From Zygnema cylindricum (taxonomy: Eukaryota; Streptophyta; Zygnematophyceae; Zygnematales; Zygnemataceae): DNA of 64,000 bases. The first letter of the stretch is position 1; every line of letters starts with the position of its first letter. The stretch covers positions 47,655-111,654 of the forward strand of contig JBBHKE010001246.1 in assembly GCA_037447655.1 (NCBI GenBank), given 5' to 3'. This document shows positions 23,198-35,640 of the stretch, piece by piece. The position numbers and the translations under genes are program-made. Below the pieces are notes generated by a model. It saw only the letters and a program-made list of their open reading frames with translations, did no database searches and was not told the DNA's origin.

Positions 23198-23473
23198 CTC
23201 CCCTTATTTTCTAGTCAATCTTTAATTTCAGACCACACTTTTCCCTGCAGAAAATTAACTTAGGGGAAGGCACAGGTTTGGTCATCATATCTGCTACCAT
23301 CTCACTATCTGGTCGGTACTCTAAGCTGATTATTTTGTTTTCTACTTTCTCTCTAACTAAGCTGATTCTAATGTCCATGTGTTTAGCTTTAAAATGATGT
23401 TTAGGATTGGCAGAAATAGCGATTGCTGCCTGATTATCACAAAAAAATTTATGCACACCACTCTTAAGGTGAC
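23198..23473 (-). pseudogene. Copia pol tail (RNase H end) attached to LTR E
   Basis: Only the last part of pol is present: HLKSGVHKFFCDNQAAIAIS, HHFKAKHMDIR, EYRPDSEMVADMMTKPVPSPK, ending KCGLKLKID with a stop at 23211. At 23473/23474 the sequence jumps into the 3' part of LTR F, so the rest of this copy is gone. It is nearly identical to the ends of copia A and G. Confidence 0.85.
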
Positions 23474-24452
23474 TCTTTGTGTTTAAGCAAAAATAACTAC
23501 CACCCTGGCAGGCAAAAACTCTGACCAACTTCACCCCTGTGAAGACAAGACTCCGCTGAGTCGATAGCAAAAAGAATCTTTGAATTTGCTCCCCTGAGTA
23601 GTAAGTTATAGAGGGTCAAAGTTGACCTTTTGTACAGAAGATCTCTGGGAGAGGGGGTCCTATCTTCTAATTTTTCTAAGTCCTATCTCTCTCACAGACT
23701 CTATCTACTGATGTACGGAACCAATCAGAATTGAGTTCCGTACGCAAAAGTAAAGCTGCCGGTGTACTTTATGTACGGACATTGTACGACATGGCCAAAA
23801 TGTCGACACATGTCAAATCCGGATTCGGTGCCATAATCTCCGAAGATTCCACAATCCAACGGAATTTCGCCACGCGTCATCCGATGTGGCGATGGCCACA
23901 AACCGCCGAAATCTTCCTCCGCGATCTCGGCGCTAATCCCGACCGTCCGATTAAATTCGGCTTTAATCGTAGCCGTAATAAATACATGCGCGTTATTTGT
24001 TTCATTTACGAAACAAATGCGCGGTACTGATTTGTGTCCGTACCGTAAGTCGTACATTATATATTACTGGATCTATGTATCCCGTAATTCATTGCAGTTA
24101 AATGGATTTTCGCACGTATACATATTTAAATAACTATTAAACTATATGCTACGTAACACTACCGCTAGACTAAACGGCTAAGCCTACCGGCTATTTCCTG
24201 TCTGCCGGCCGGTAGGTACAAGGATCAAATCCTGCCGCCGGCACATAACTTTTACTTAAATAAATAAACCCTAATATAAATTTCCCGTAAACCTCAGGAT
24301 AGCCAAGGTAGCCATGGCTCTAGCTTCCTCTCCAATTTCTCAGTGACTGCGACAAGTTTGAGAGTTGGAGAGAGAAGTTAGAGATAGACTGCCTCGACTT
24401 CTATATTTCTTTTCAGACCTAGAAAATACTAATAAAACCATTAGTTTTTACA
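23474..24452 (-). repeat. Copia LTR F, 3' LTR of copia G, end-truncated
   Basis: Begins TGTAAAAACTAATGG at 24452 on the minus strand, beside the polypurine tract of copia G. It runs to about 23474, where the last 70 or so bases are missing and the pol tail of E follows. The tRNA-like module is at about 24172-24245. Confidence 0.8.
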
Positions 24453-24465
24453 CTCCCCTTATTTT

Positions 24466-27400
24466 CTAGTCAATCTTTAATTTCAGACCACACTTCTCCC
24501 TGCAAAAAATTAGCTTAGGGGAAGGCACAGGTTTGGTCATCATATCTGCTACCATCTCACTATCTGGTCTGTACTATAAACTGATTATTTTGTTTTCTAC
24601 TTTCTCTCTAACAAAGCTGAGTCTGATGTCCATGTGTTTGGCTTTAAAATGGTGTTTAGGATTGGCAGAAATAGCGATTGCTGCCTGATTATCACAAAAT
24701 ATTTTCTGCACACCACTCTTAAGGTGACCAAGCTCACCAAGCAAAGACTTGACCCACATCAATTCTTTTACAGCAAAGCAAGAGGCCATATACTCAGCCT
24801 CCATGGTGGACTGAGCAATAACCTTTTGCTGTTTGCTACTCCAACAGCAAGCCCCATCACCCACATATAATACATATCCAGAAGTACATCTCCTCATCGG
24901 AGCATCACCATAACTGGCATCACTCCAAGTAGTGATGTCAGTATTCTCCCCACCCAAATGCAACCATAGATCTCTAGTTCCTACCAAGTATCTAAGGACT
25001 CTCTTAGCTGCCTCCCAATCCTTCTTAGTGGGAGCATTTAGACTTCTACTCAGCACTCCTACAGCTGCAGCTAAATCCGGCCGGGTACAATTCATAAAAT
25101 AGATTAGACTTCCCACTACTTGCCTGTAAGGAATAGTCTGCATGAACTTCTGTTCTTCAGGAGATAATTCCTCGTCTAAACTATGACTCCTTCTTCCTCA
25201 CTCACCTCACTTCCCTTCTTCAATTCCATTGGAGTTGTACAACTATTAGCTTTATCCATTTGAAATTTTTCAAGCATGTTCCCTATTGCTTCCTTTTGAG
25301 TCAATCTTATAATTTTTCTTTTTCGGTCTCTCTCTACTTGAATTCCCAAAATATATTTTTCTTCCCCCATATCCTTCATTTCAAATCTCCCCTTAATATT
25401 GGTTTTCAGTTTATTAATTTTTTCCATTGATTTACTTAAAACAAGCAAATCATCAACATAAATTGCAATAAATATAAAACCTTCCTCATCTTCGAAAACA
25501 TAGATTGAGTGATCTGAGCTGATCCGAATATATCCTAGACCGGTAAGAAACTCATCAAGCTTTTTATTCCACTGTCGAGGCTCCAGTTTCAAACCATAAA
25601 GAGATTTAATCAGCCGGCATACCTTACTCTTCTCGCCTTCCTCCACAAACCCTTCGGGTTGTCGCATGAAGATCTCCTCTTCTAATTCTTTATGGAAAAA
25701 GGCTGTCTTGATGTCCATCTGGTGCACTTCCATGTCTTCCGCTGCTGCCAGGCTGAGAAGTATGCGGACGAAGGGAAATCTGACCACCGGGGCAAAGGTT
25801 TCCTCGTAGTTAATTCCCTCTTTTTGTGTAAATCCCTTTGCCACTAATCGGGCCTGTAGCGCTCGATTGTGTTATCTGGGTTCATTTTTAATTTGAAAAC
25901 CCACTTACAACTGATTGGTTTTCGGTTAGGTGGACAATCCACCATCTCCCAAGTATCGGTTGCCATAATTGAGGCCATCTCCTCATTGATGGCTGTCTTC
26001 CACCGATTTGTTTCTGTAGAAGTCATCGCCTCTCCATAAGTTTGAGGTTCATCTTGATGAGATAGTTTAGTTACCTTGTTATTAACCTGTTTTTCTTGCA
26101 GTCTTTTGCTACTTCTCCTTCCCCCCTCAAAATCTGAGGCCGGAATAGATGGTTCTCGTGGATTCTTTGGAACAAACTCGGCTTCTCCCCTTTCCCTTGA
26201 TTCCGGATCAATTTCCACCATGTCTTCCGCTTCGGGTAGAGTTGTCACTGGAGTTTCCACAGCCGAGTCCTTTTCGGTCTGATTTGTACCTACAAGAATG
26301 TCATCTTCTCTAAAACTAGGATAGTTAGGAAGCTCAAAGTCATCGGAATTTTCTGACTCAAATCTGATTTTTACTGACTTTGTATATTTGAAGGGATCCA
26401 CAGACTTTCCTTCATCTATAACTACTAGATGCTTTACTAAAATTATATCTTCCCTTTTTAGATCATAAACTCTATATCCTTTAACATCCTCATCATATCC
26501 TAATAAGTATCCCGGTTTTCCTTTAGGATCTAGCTTCCAATTAGACCGATCTGTATCTAGACTAAATACTTGACTGCCGAAAACCTTTAAGTGAGATATG
26601 TCTAGTTTCGGGCCTGTCCATCTCTCATAAGGTGTTTGATCTTTTAAATCTGAAGTAAGAACTCTATTTTTGAGGTAATTAGCACAGTTTATTCCTTATG
26701 CCCAAAACCTTTTTCCTATCTTCTTATCTGACAACATACTTCTAGCACTATCACTTAGTGTTCTATTTAACCTCTCAGCTACCCCATTCTGTTCCGGGTT
26801 TTTTGGAACAATCTTTTGGTGTTGGACCCCATCTTCCCTCAGAAAATCCTCAAACTGGTTAAAAGTATACTCTCCACCATTGTCACTCCGTATTCTCTTG
26901 ATTGGAGTTTCATGGAGTTTTTCGCTCAATGCTTTATATTGTCTAAAACAATCCTGAGCTTCGGACTTGTTTTTCAAAAAATACACTCGGGAATACCGAG
27001 ACCAATCATCAGTGATAATCATCATAAATCTCTTCCCCCCCGGTTGAGGGCACTTTAGCCAGTCCCCAAATATCCGTGTGTACTAGATCTAGAATTTTTT
27101 CTCCCTTATAGGTGGCTGTTTTAGGAAAGGGTAATCTGTGTGTTTTACCTTGAGCACATCCACTACAGTCACTTATATTATCATTCTCACTGAACTTAAT
27201 CCCTTCCACCACTCCCATCTTTTTCATCTCTCTTAACTTGTCTAGATTCACATGCCCAAGCCTCTTATGCCACATCATAATATCATGAACACCAGCTTTT
27301 CATTACTTAAAACCAGCCTAAACATCCCATGGCTACCTTTCTCAGCAATATAATAGACATCCTCCTCAAAACCAGCAGGAAAGACTCCTTCCCTAGTGCT

Positions 27401-27790
27401 AGTAAAATAACCTTTATCATTTAATACGGATGTAGAGATAAGGTTTTTGTTCAAATCCGGAATAAACAATACTTCAGAGAATGTTACTATGGATGTCTTT
27501 CCATCTACTAACACTTTCAAATCTACCGATCCTACAAGAGTAGTGGTCCATACTCTGTCTCTACGGTGGAAATCTTTCTTATCTTAGTGAACAGGTGCCT
27601 ATCCTTACACATGTGCATAGAGGCACCTGAATCTACAATCCTGCCTACTTCACCTTTCAATCTACCGTAGGCACATTTCTGCCTTCGTGGAAATTCGACC
27701 TCGTGTTTCGCCTCCCACTCCTCATCTAAAAGGAGCTCATCGTCCTCATCCTCAAATTTCGCCTCATGTACTTGTGTCACAAGGGCCTTT
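24466..27790 (-). pseudogene. Copia G pol
   Basis: Copia order on the minus strand. Protease: RIVDSGASMHMCKDR at about 27620, which keeps the DSGAS active site that copia A has lost. Pre-integrase: MWHKRLGHVNLDKLREMKK (about 27270). Integrase: VHTDIWG, TDDWSRYSRVYF, SDNGGEYTFNQFEDFL and EQNGVAERLNRTLSD. RT: EMVDCPPNRKPISCKWVFK, MAKGFTQKEGINYEETFAPVVRF and IYVDDLLVLSKSMEK. RNase H: WSDASYGDAP, STMEAEYMAS and DNQAAIAIS. Frames are open over long runs (24574-25143, 25176-25844, 25844-26401), broken by single-base shifts. Best-kept copia pol in the window. Confidence 0.9.
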
Positions 27791-27794
27791 TTCT

Positions 27795-28700
27795 TTCCTC
27801 TCGGGGTACCACTGGTCTACCCCTCCTTTAACCGAAGCTCGTTTAGCTTAATGCACTCTGCCATATAGTGCCCAGGTTTCTTACAAAAATGACATAAACC
27901 TTTGGGAGCCCTTGGTCCGAACTCGTCGGTCTGGTTTTCTGCTCCCTCCCCCCATAGTTTCCGACCAGTTTCCGTGAATCCTTGTTCCTCCAATCCATCG
28001 CAGTTGCCAATGCTTGGCCACTCTTTCCTCCCCTTCGGATCTCAATCATTTTTCTCCCGAACGAGAATCATCTCTACCACTGAGTTCTATATCCACCTTG
28101 AGTCCGGCAAGTCCTGCACACGGTTGACTATGTTCTGGAACTCATCCGGTAACTTCATCAGTAAACAGTTAACCTTTTCTTTTTCACTAAAATCTTTTCC
28201 CGCACTCTCTAGCTCCATGAAGAGTGTAGCAAGCTCATTGCAAAAATCTAACATCTTCCCCCCTTTGTATACATACTCTTTAACTTTCTGATTAGCCAAC
28301 TGTTGTTGGTGAATCGTACCACTTCGGTACATCTGTATGAGAGCCATCCAAAGATCGGATGCCCTTTCTACCTACAAATGAGGATATGCAAGTCCTTGAG
28401 TGAGATGGCGTAGGATGAAGTGCTTTGCCGCCATATTGTTGAAGTCCCAAGTTTTAGTATCATTCTCCTCGTTCCTCGGAATATGTGACATGAATGCGAA
28501 ACCAGTTGGTATTGGTGTGGTCGCCTCCTTCTCCTTTCCTTTGTCCACCACCTCTCCTTCTTTTGTTTCCTCCGTTGAAGGTGGATCCTCTTTCCTGGTG
28601 AATCTGCTTCCTCCAAACCCTGGAGGAATTCCAAGACTTGATGGACGCCCCAACCGTCCAGTCACTATCCCCCAAAACCTTTTTTCGCATATAGCTTCTA
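27795..28700 (-). pseudogene. Copia G gag
   Basis: Minus-strand gag: RPSSLGIPPGFGGSRFTRKE, MSHIPRNEENDTKTWDFNNMA, a stop after YPHL, then VERASDLWMALIQMYRSGTI and the UBN2-type core KVNCLLMKLPDEFQNIVNRVQ (to 28090). The zinc knuckle lies near 27860-27900. The frame is broken at about 28375, 28080 and 27840. Confidence 0.8.
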
Positions 28701-28756
28701 TCTTTATACTTTCCCACTATATGAAGCCAGTTCCATTAAAAATTTGTACCCTAGAG

Positions 28757-28771
28757 GGTGGGCCATTAACC
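28757..28771 (-). other. Primer binding site of copia G
   Basis: On the minus strand, directly after the LTR, reads GGTTAATGGCCCACC. It differs at two places from the GGTTATGGGCCCACC site of copia D, which matches the anticodon arm of initiator tRNA-Met. Confidence 0.55.
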
Positions 28772-29856
28772 TGAAACTCTGAGACCTCCATAAGTGCTCA
28801 GAGTGGACAGCTTCCAAGAAGCCTGTAGGATAACCGTGACCCCTTTGTGTTTCAGCAAAAGTAACTGCCACCCTGGCAGACAATAACTCTGACCAACCTC
28901 ACCCCTGTGAAGGCAAGACTCCCTTGAGTCGATAGCAAAAAGAATCTCTGAATTTGCTCCCCTGAGCAGTAAGTTATGGAGGGTCAAAGTTTACCTTTTG
29001 TACAGAACCTCTTTGGGAGCGAGGGTCCTACCTTCTAATTTTTCTAAGTCCTATCTCTCTCACAGACTCTATCTACTGATGTACGGAGCCAATCAGATTT
29101 CAGTTTCGTACACAAAAGTACAGCTGCTGGTGTACTTTCTGTAGGAACATTGTACGACATGGCCTTAATGTCGACACGTGGTATGTCCGGACCCACTTCA
29201 AGCCAAAACCACTGCTGCCCAAGAAGGCAATCTGACAATTTGACTGCACCCCTGTGTAGCCTGGACTCCCCTGAGTCCGTAGAAAAAAGAATCACTGAAA
29301 AAGGCCAACCAGGCGATCCGTGATCTCGGCGTTAATTCTGGCCGTCTGATTAAATTCATATTTAATCGTAGTCGTAATAAATACATGCGCGGTATTCGTT
29401 TCATTAGAGAAATAAATGCGCGGTATTGGTTTCTTATCTGTACCGTAATCCGTACTTTTACATTACTAGATCTATGTCTCCCGTAAAACTATTTCAGTTA
29501 AATGAACTATCCTACGTATAAGTGTTTAATTAATTATCAAACCTTATAGTACATAACAGTGATTATAGACTTAACGGCTAAGGCTACCGGCTACCGACTG
29601 TATGCCGGCCAGTAGGTACCAGGATCAAATCCTGTGGCCGGCACATACCTATTAGTAAATAAACCCCTAACTAATATATATTTCCTGTAAACCTCTAGAT
29701 AGCCTAAGTAGCGATGGCTCTAGCTCCCTCTCCAATTTCTCAGTGACTGCGACTAGTTTGAGAGTTGGAGAGAGAAGTTTGAGGTAGACTGCCTCGGCAT
29801 CTTTCTTATTTCTATTCATACCTAGAAAATACTTTAAAAGACCATTAATTTCTACA
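28772..29856 (-). repeat. Copia G 5' LTR
   Basis: 1085 bp on the minus strand from 29856 (TGTAGAAATTAATGG) to 28772 (GTTTCA). About 29195-29320 is an insert. It is itself a diverged piece of the end region of a related LTR, with GGACTCCCCTGAGTCC in place of GACTC..GAGTC. The tRNA-like module is at 29573-29645. Confidence 0.85.
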
Positions 29857-30430
29857 TAACCAATGAGCGGCAACCAAGTGTAATTAAACTGACATAAGAC
29901 AAAATAATCCGTACTGTACTCGAGGCAAAAATTTATGCTTCGGACGGTGGCTAGATCCGCAGCCGGAAGTAATTATTTGTTCCACTATTATAAGACAAAG
30001 TCTTGAAAATGACACTAACTTGCCACACTTTGACCTATTGTAATTAATGGACCAAAAGTCGGCTAAGCCTAAACTAAATTCCTACTGACGGCTAACAGCA
30101 TAATCTAGATGCCAATCTAGAAAGTTACGTGGCAATCTACAATGTACCCCCCACGGGGGCTGGTGGCAAATGGTTCCATGTAACTGGATGGTAATCTTTG
30201 AGACGGTATAACTTGGTCGTCCGGCCTCCGTTAGGTGCTAAACAAAGTACATTCTGCTGAATTGGGAAAATCCAAGAATCTTGTCCGACTGGGTGCACTC
30301 CTTCTTCCTTACAGTGATGACCGTACAGGTTAAAAAGGTCTCGGAAATCGTTGGTAATATAAAGGTGTGCTTGTAAAGCACATAAGGTTGACAATGATTT
30401 TACTGAAAGAGAGCACCATAGAATCTAGTA
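29857..30430. other. Flank between copia G and copia D, unknown
   Basis: 570 bases with no element edge I can define. A minus-strand open frame of 85 codons at 30137-30394 contains GGRTTKLYRLKDYHPVTWNH. It looks protein-like, but I cannot place it in a family. The left 560 bases may continue the sequence at 21276-22043. Confidence 0.3.
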
Positions 30431-33400
30431 GAGGAAGTCCGAGTGTGCAAGCATGGACTAAAGGATCTAATAGAAGGAAGCCTGATGAGAAAAAAGGAAA
30501 GGATCCCTATCGAAATTTTAGAGGAAGAGGACAAAGAGGGTGGTAAATTCGACCGATACGGGAGAGGAGCTCATCGAGGTGGAATATGTCACTTGTGTAA
30601 GAAACCAGGACAATATATGGCAGTTTATGTCAAACTTCTAGATCTCCGACTGAAAGATGGAAATAAAATAACAAAGGATGGAGGAAACACAATGGCTTTT
30701 CTGACTAAGGTTCATGACGAGGAAGAAAATGAAGCAACCGAGCCGGAAGAATAGCTTGATGAGCTTTTTGTTAATCCGAAAACCACTGAGAAGATGCCGA
30801 CATTCCACGTAGACAGAAGTGTGCTTTTAGAGGTAAGAAGAACCCACCCGTGGATGGGTGGATCATAGATTTAGGGGCCTCAATACATATGTGCAAGGAT
30901 AAGAGGTGGTTTACTAAATTAAGGAAAATTCCAAGAGTTGAGATAGAGTATGGAGATGGTAGAGTAGAAACCACAAGTCTTGTTAGTTTTTTTGATTTTA
31001 AGATTCTAGTTGATGAAAAGTCCTCAAATGTACACTCTCAAATGTACTTTACATTCCAAAGCTTAGTAAAAATCTATCTCTACAGCCGTCCTAAATAAAA
31101 AGGAGATTGAAATAGGAACTAAGAGAAGAAGTTTCACAGCTAGTTTTGATGATAAGGTTTATTTCATAGCTGAAAAGGGTAGTCAAGGGATGTTTAGAAT
31201 TGTACTTTGTAATGAAATGAGTGTTCTATACTCGTGTGTAAATGATATGATGCTTTGGCATAAGAGGTTGGGGCACCTGCATCTAGATAGATTAAAGAAA
31301 ATGAAGAAAAATGGAATAGTGGATGGAATTACTTTCAGGGATGATCAGACCTCAGATGATTCTAGTGGATGTGCCCAAAGGAAGATTGATAAACTTCCAT
31401 TCAAAGGCATCCACATTTAGAAGAGAGAAAGTAAATGATCTAATTTATAGTGATGTTTAAGGACCTGCTAGGTATGCTTCACATAGGGGGAAAAGATGGA
31501 TGCTAACCATCACGGATGATTGGTCTAGATATACTACAGTATACTTACTCAGACTTAAGTCAGAGGTATTAAGATGCTTCAAAGAATATAAACTATGGAG
31601 TGAAAAACAACATAAAACCTCAATAAAAGAGATAACAAATGATATTAGGAAAGAATACACCCCAAAGGAATTTGAAAATTTCTTAAAGAAGGAAAAATTC
31701 ATCATGAGAAAATTGTTCCTTATAACCCCGAACAAAATGGAGTAGCGAAAAGAGTGAATACAACTCTAAAAGATATATCAAGAAGTATACTACCTGATAG
31801 GAAAATAGGATTGCAGTTTTGAGCCAAGTTTGTGAACTACGCTAACTTTATCAAAAATAGTTTCTTAACTTCAGCAAATAAGAGGTAACTCACAATAAGA
31901 GGTGGACAGGAAGAAAACCGGATTTGTCTAGCTTGAGAGTGTTCGAAAGTCAAGTCTACAGTTTGGATTCCAATAAAACTAAATAAAAGCTAGAAGGAAG
32001 AGGGAAACCGGGATATCTTCTAGGATATGATGAAAGCACAAAAAGATACAAAGTTTATGATTTTAAAAAGAGATATGATTTTGGTTAAATACATAGTGGT
32101 GATGAATGGAGGAAAGTCCATTGATCCATTCAAATATAATACGGAAGTCAAAATTAGATTTGTACCGAATCAGTTTTTTGACTTTGACTTTGAAAATGAA
32201 GAGAAAAAAGATAAACAAATGAAAAATATGCGGATTTATCGAGGTAGAAGGAGGAAAGAACAACATCCGAGACAACACCTCAATACAAAGTGGAAACTGA
32301 TGAGGCACTTGATGAGATACTGGAATTCAAAGATAGGGGAGATGAAAATCTTCCTAAACAAAACCAGATGATGCCTTCCATACCCGCGTCAGATTTTGAA
32401 AGGTGAAGAAGAAGTAGCAAACGACTTCAAGAAAAACAAGTAAATAATAAACTCATAAATATGTCTCACCTAGATGCACCTAAAACATACTTAGAGGCCA
32501 TAAACACCCCAAAAAATAGTCATTGGATAACTGCCATAAATGAGGAAATGGCTTCCATCATGGAAGCCAATACCTGGGAGTTGGTAGATTGTCCACCAAT
32601 CCGAAAACCGATTGGATGTAAGTGGGTTTTTAAGCTTAAGCTGAACCCATATAATACCATTGAAAAATACAAGGCTAGGTTGGTTCCTAAAGGTTTACTT
32701 AGAATGAGGTAATAGACATTGAAAAAACCTTTGCACATATAGTCAAATTTCCTTCGGTAAGAATCCTCTAAGGATATCGAAATACACTAGATGGATATTA
32801 AAACCGTTTTCTTACACAAAGAGTTGAAGAGGAAATTTACATGGGGGAACTAGAAGGATTCGTGGAAAATGGGGAAGAAAACAAGGTATGCAAACTAATA
32901 ATCACTTTATGGCCTTAAGTAGGCCCCGCGATAGTAGAATATAAAGCTGGACGATTTTTTGACCGGTTTGGGGTATATCAGAATTAATTCAAATCACTCC
33001 ATATATTTATTTGAGGATAAGAATAGAGTGATATTTATTGCTATTTATGCGGATGATTTTGTTAGTCATAAGCAAGTCCTTAGATAAGATTAACAAACTA
33101 AAACAAGATTTTAGAAGTCGATTTGACAAGAAAGATATCGGCGAAGCAAAGTGTATTTTAGAAATTCAGATGAAGAGAGATAGAGGGAATAGAATTAAAA
33201 GACTCACTCAGAAAAAAGTTATCGGTAATATGCAATAAAAGTTTTAGATGGAGAAAACAAATGGATGTACCACTCCCATTAATGTAAAGAGAGTCTGGGT
33301 GAGGAGTTAACAAGGAAGAGTATTTATTATTAATGATGAGATAGATGAGGAAGAAAAGAGATTTATGGAAAACATTCTTTATTGGCAGATTGTATGCAGT

Positions 33401-34040
33401 TTACTTTATTTTATCAATTGTACTCGTCTGGATATAGTTGCAGCTGTAGATGACCTCACTAGAAGTCAAAATGAACCTAAAAAGAGAGACTGGGAAGCAA
33501 CCAAAAGGGTGATGAGATATTTGGTGGGAACAATAGAATTGTGGTTGCGTTTGGAGAGGAGCACACTAACATCACTACTTGGAGTGATGCCTGTTATAGA
33601 GATGTGCCTCAAAGGTGGTATACAACTAGATACGTGTTACAAATTGGATTTGGTGCTTGTTGTTGGAGTAGCAAGCAACATAAAGTAGATGTTCAGTCCA
33701 CTATAGAGGCTGAGTACATGGCTTTTTGTGCAGCCACCAAAAAATCAATGTGGTTGAAATCTCTTCTTCAAGAACGTGGGTTCATAAAGTTTGGAACTTA
33801 GAGTGTTTTTTGTGATAATCAAGCTGCTATCTCTATTGCAACTAATGCCAAACATCACTCCAAAGCTAAGCATATGGATAGTAAACTAAGTTTTGTCAGA
33901 GAGAAGTTTAAAAAGTAAATCATTAAACTAGTATATAAAACTGATTAAAAAATGATTGCGAACATGATGACAAAACCAGTGCTTTTCCCTTAGTTGATTT
34001 ATTGCAAAGAAAACTCTGGATTAAAATTGAAAAGTGACTA
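30431..34040 (+). pseudogene. Copia D gag end and pol
   Basis: Heavily decayed. The zinc knuckle CHLCKKPGQYMAVY (about 30587-30628) has lost its His and last Cys. Protease: DLGASIHMCKDK at about 30870. Pre-integrase: LWHKRLGHLHLDRLKKMKK (about 31253). Integrase: LTITDDWSRYTTVYLL (about 31502). RT: NTWELVDCPPIRKPIGCKWVF (about 32568). RNase H: TTWSDACYRDVP (about 33560), QSTIEAEYMAFCAA (33692) and DNQAAIS (33815). Many stops and shifts. It is the oldest-looking copia of the set. Confidence 0.85.
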
Positions 34041-34054
34041 GAAATTAAGGGGAC

Positions 34055-34958
34055 TGTTGAAAAGTGGTAATTAATAGTTCACTTCTATATTTTAGTTAGA
34101 CTCTAAAGAGAGAGAGAGAGAGAGAATCAAAGACACGCCAGGGCTGCCTCTTTATTCAAAAAGTGGCAAAATGAGGTAGAGGGCAATTTTCCAAAATGTT
34201 GGACAAGCCCGGATTTGATTTTGAGTCCTACACAATCCGAAGTACCTTGTCGCCCTATCTATTAGGGTGTTGGTGAATAGTTGAACATATGGGGTTTGAT
34301 ACATTAATAAAATATTACTTTGACAACGAATTCATTCAATGGAACAAATTGGTGAAAAGACATATATGAACCGACGGCGCGCACAGACGCAAATCGAACC
34401 GTGTACATAATTTTATGGGACGGACGTCGTCGCATTCGTCAAACTGGAATGAACTTTTGGCGGATTTTGACGATAGCGTCACGCGATGACACATGGCGGC
34501 ACCTTATTAGATACCGAAGAAGATCGGAGGAGGAACTATGGCTCTTGATCTGACAAGCGTCACCTGCAAGGCGTTGTCGTACAATAGCCGTACAATAAGT
34601 GCATCGGCCTATGTACTGTCTAGTACTGTATAGTCTTCCTATTGGTCAGGGTTTAGTACTATGTAGCTGATAGTAGGCAGACTATGACTTAGTATTTTTG
34701 AGGTGCCTCTCTCCAGATGACTTTTTATATAAATAGGCAATCTTTGCCAGCCATAACTTACTGCTCAGGGGAGAAAACTCAGTGATTTATTTTCCGTTAG
34801 GCTCAAAGGGGTGGGTTCCTCACAGAGGTGAGGGTGGTTAAAATACCTGTTTGCCAAGGTGGCATTTATTCATTGGTAAAGAGGAAGGGGCAGACATTAT
34901 CATAGGGGCTTTACATAGGCTGCTCATTTTGTGGGTCAATAGAGACAACACAATTGCA
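34055..34958 (+). repeat. Copia D 3' LTR
   Basis: Preceded by the polypurine tract AAATTAAGGGGAC. Begins TGTTGAAAAGTGG and ends ACAATTGCA, followed by CCATC (34959-34963). This pairs with CTATC before the 5' LTR at 14907, allowing one change. The antisense tRNA-like module is at about 34201-34272. The hairpin TGCCAAGGTGGCA is at about 34852-34864. It is clearly the partner of 14907-15860, although 18 kb lies between them. Confidence 0.85.
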
Positions 34959-35179
34959 CCATCAGAGTTCGGTTGCAAACTACATATTTGGTGGAGAAGC
35001 CCTCTTACGGTTTCCAACATTAGGTTCGCGATTAGGTCTCGAACATTTCCTTGATTATATCGGTTGTATAAAATCGACGACAATAGTATTTTTTGTAACA
35101 TTTTTAGTACCGCGGTTAACAAGGTGGTCACAATCTGATTTATCATTGCCATGTAACTAGTTTTCTTTGGGAAAGTCAT
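34959..35179 (-). pseudogene. PIF/Harbinger transposase, N-terminal part
   Basis: Minus-strand frame MTFPKKTSYMAMINQIVTTL to CSLQPNSD at 34965, where copia D cut it. Joined across the copia D target site, the next residues are RQHYVVPKTLHWVDE from 14906 on, in the same frame. The region left of 34959 on this strand is LTR, so an apparent longer frame there is accidental. Confidence 0.6.
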
Positions 35180-35640
35180 CCTTTAAAATTGTGTAAACAT
35201 TTTAATGTCAATCACTCAAATTTCAAAAAGGGACCAGATATAGGGAAGAGGAGAGGAGGGGAGGAGGGAGGAGTGGTTGTGAGGATATAACATCAGTATT
35301 TATGATGTTCAGTATTTTGTTCTAATTAAGTTGAGTATCTAATATTTTATTGAGTTCAAAATTTAGTACATTATTCAGTTCGATATACCTGTAAGTTTTA
35401 TTTTGGGTGTGTTAAGTATATATTTTATGTATGTCTTCTGTATAATATTGTTTACCAGTTACGAGTTTAAGTTCAACTTTCAGTTCAGTAACTTGTTCGG
35501 TATCCAGTTCAGTACTTAGTTCAGCTTTTAGCTCCATTATTTATTAAGTATTCTTTTAGGTATAAAGTTCAGAGTTTATGTCTATTTCCGTTTGAGTATA
35601 TAGGTAGTCGGTTTTAGTTCGGTGTCCACAATAATATTTG
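35180..35640. other. AT-rich flank, no gene seen
   Basis: Probably the outer end of the Harbinger relic, then AT-rich sequence with many TTCAGT and AGTTCAG words that look like decayed units of the minisatellite starting at about 35640. Confidence 0.4.

Larger units (their letters stand above)
22049..29856 (-). mobile_element. Copia E-F-G complex, three LTRs
   Basis: On the minus strand the order is LTR G, complete internal region, truncated LTR F, pol tail, LTR E. The outer flanks share TAACC. This is a three-LTR structure such as arises when two tandem copies recombine or when one copy inserts into the end of another. It sits between pieces that both look like upstream sequence of gag relic X. 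Confidence 0.65.
14907..34958 (+). mobile_element. Copia D, hosting later insertions
   Basis: The LTR pair, the primer site, the polypurine tract and the near-identical flanks CTATC/CCATC define one element. It inserted into a PIF/Harbinger transposase and was then interrupted between about 16260 and 30430. Without the inserted 14 kb it would measure about 6 kb, normal for copia. Confidence 0.75.
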
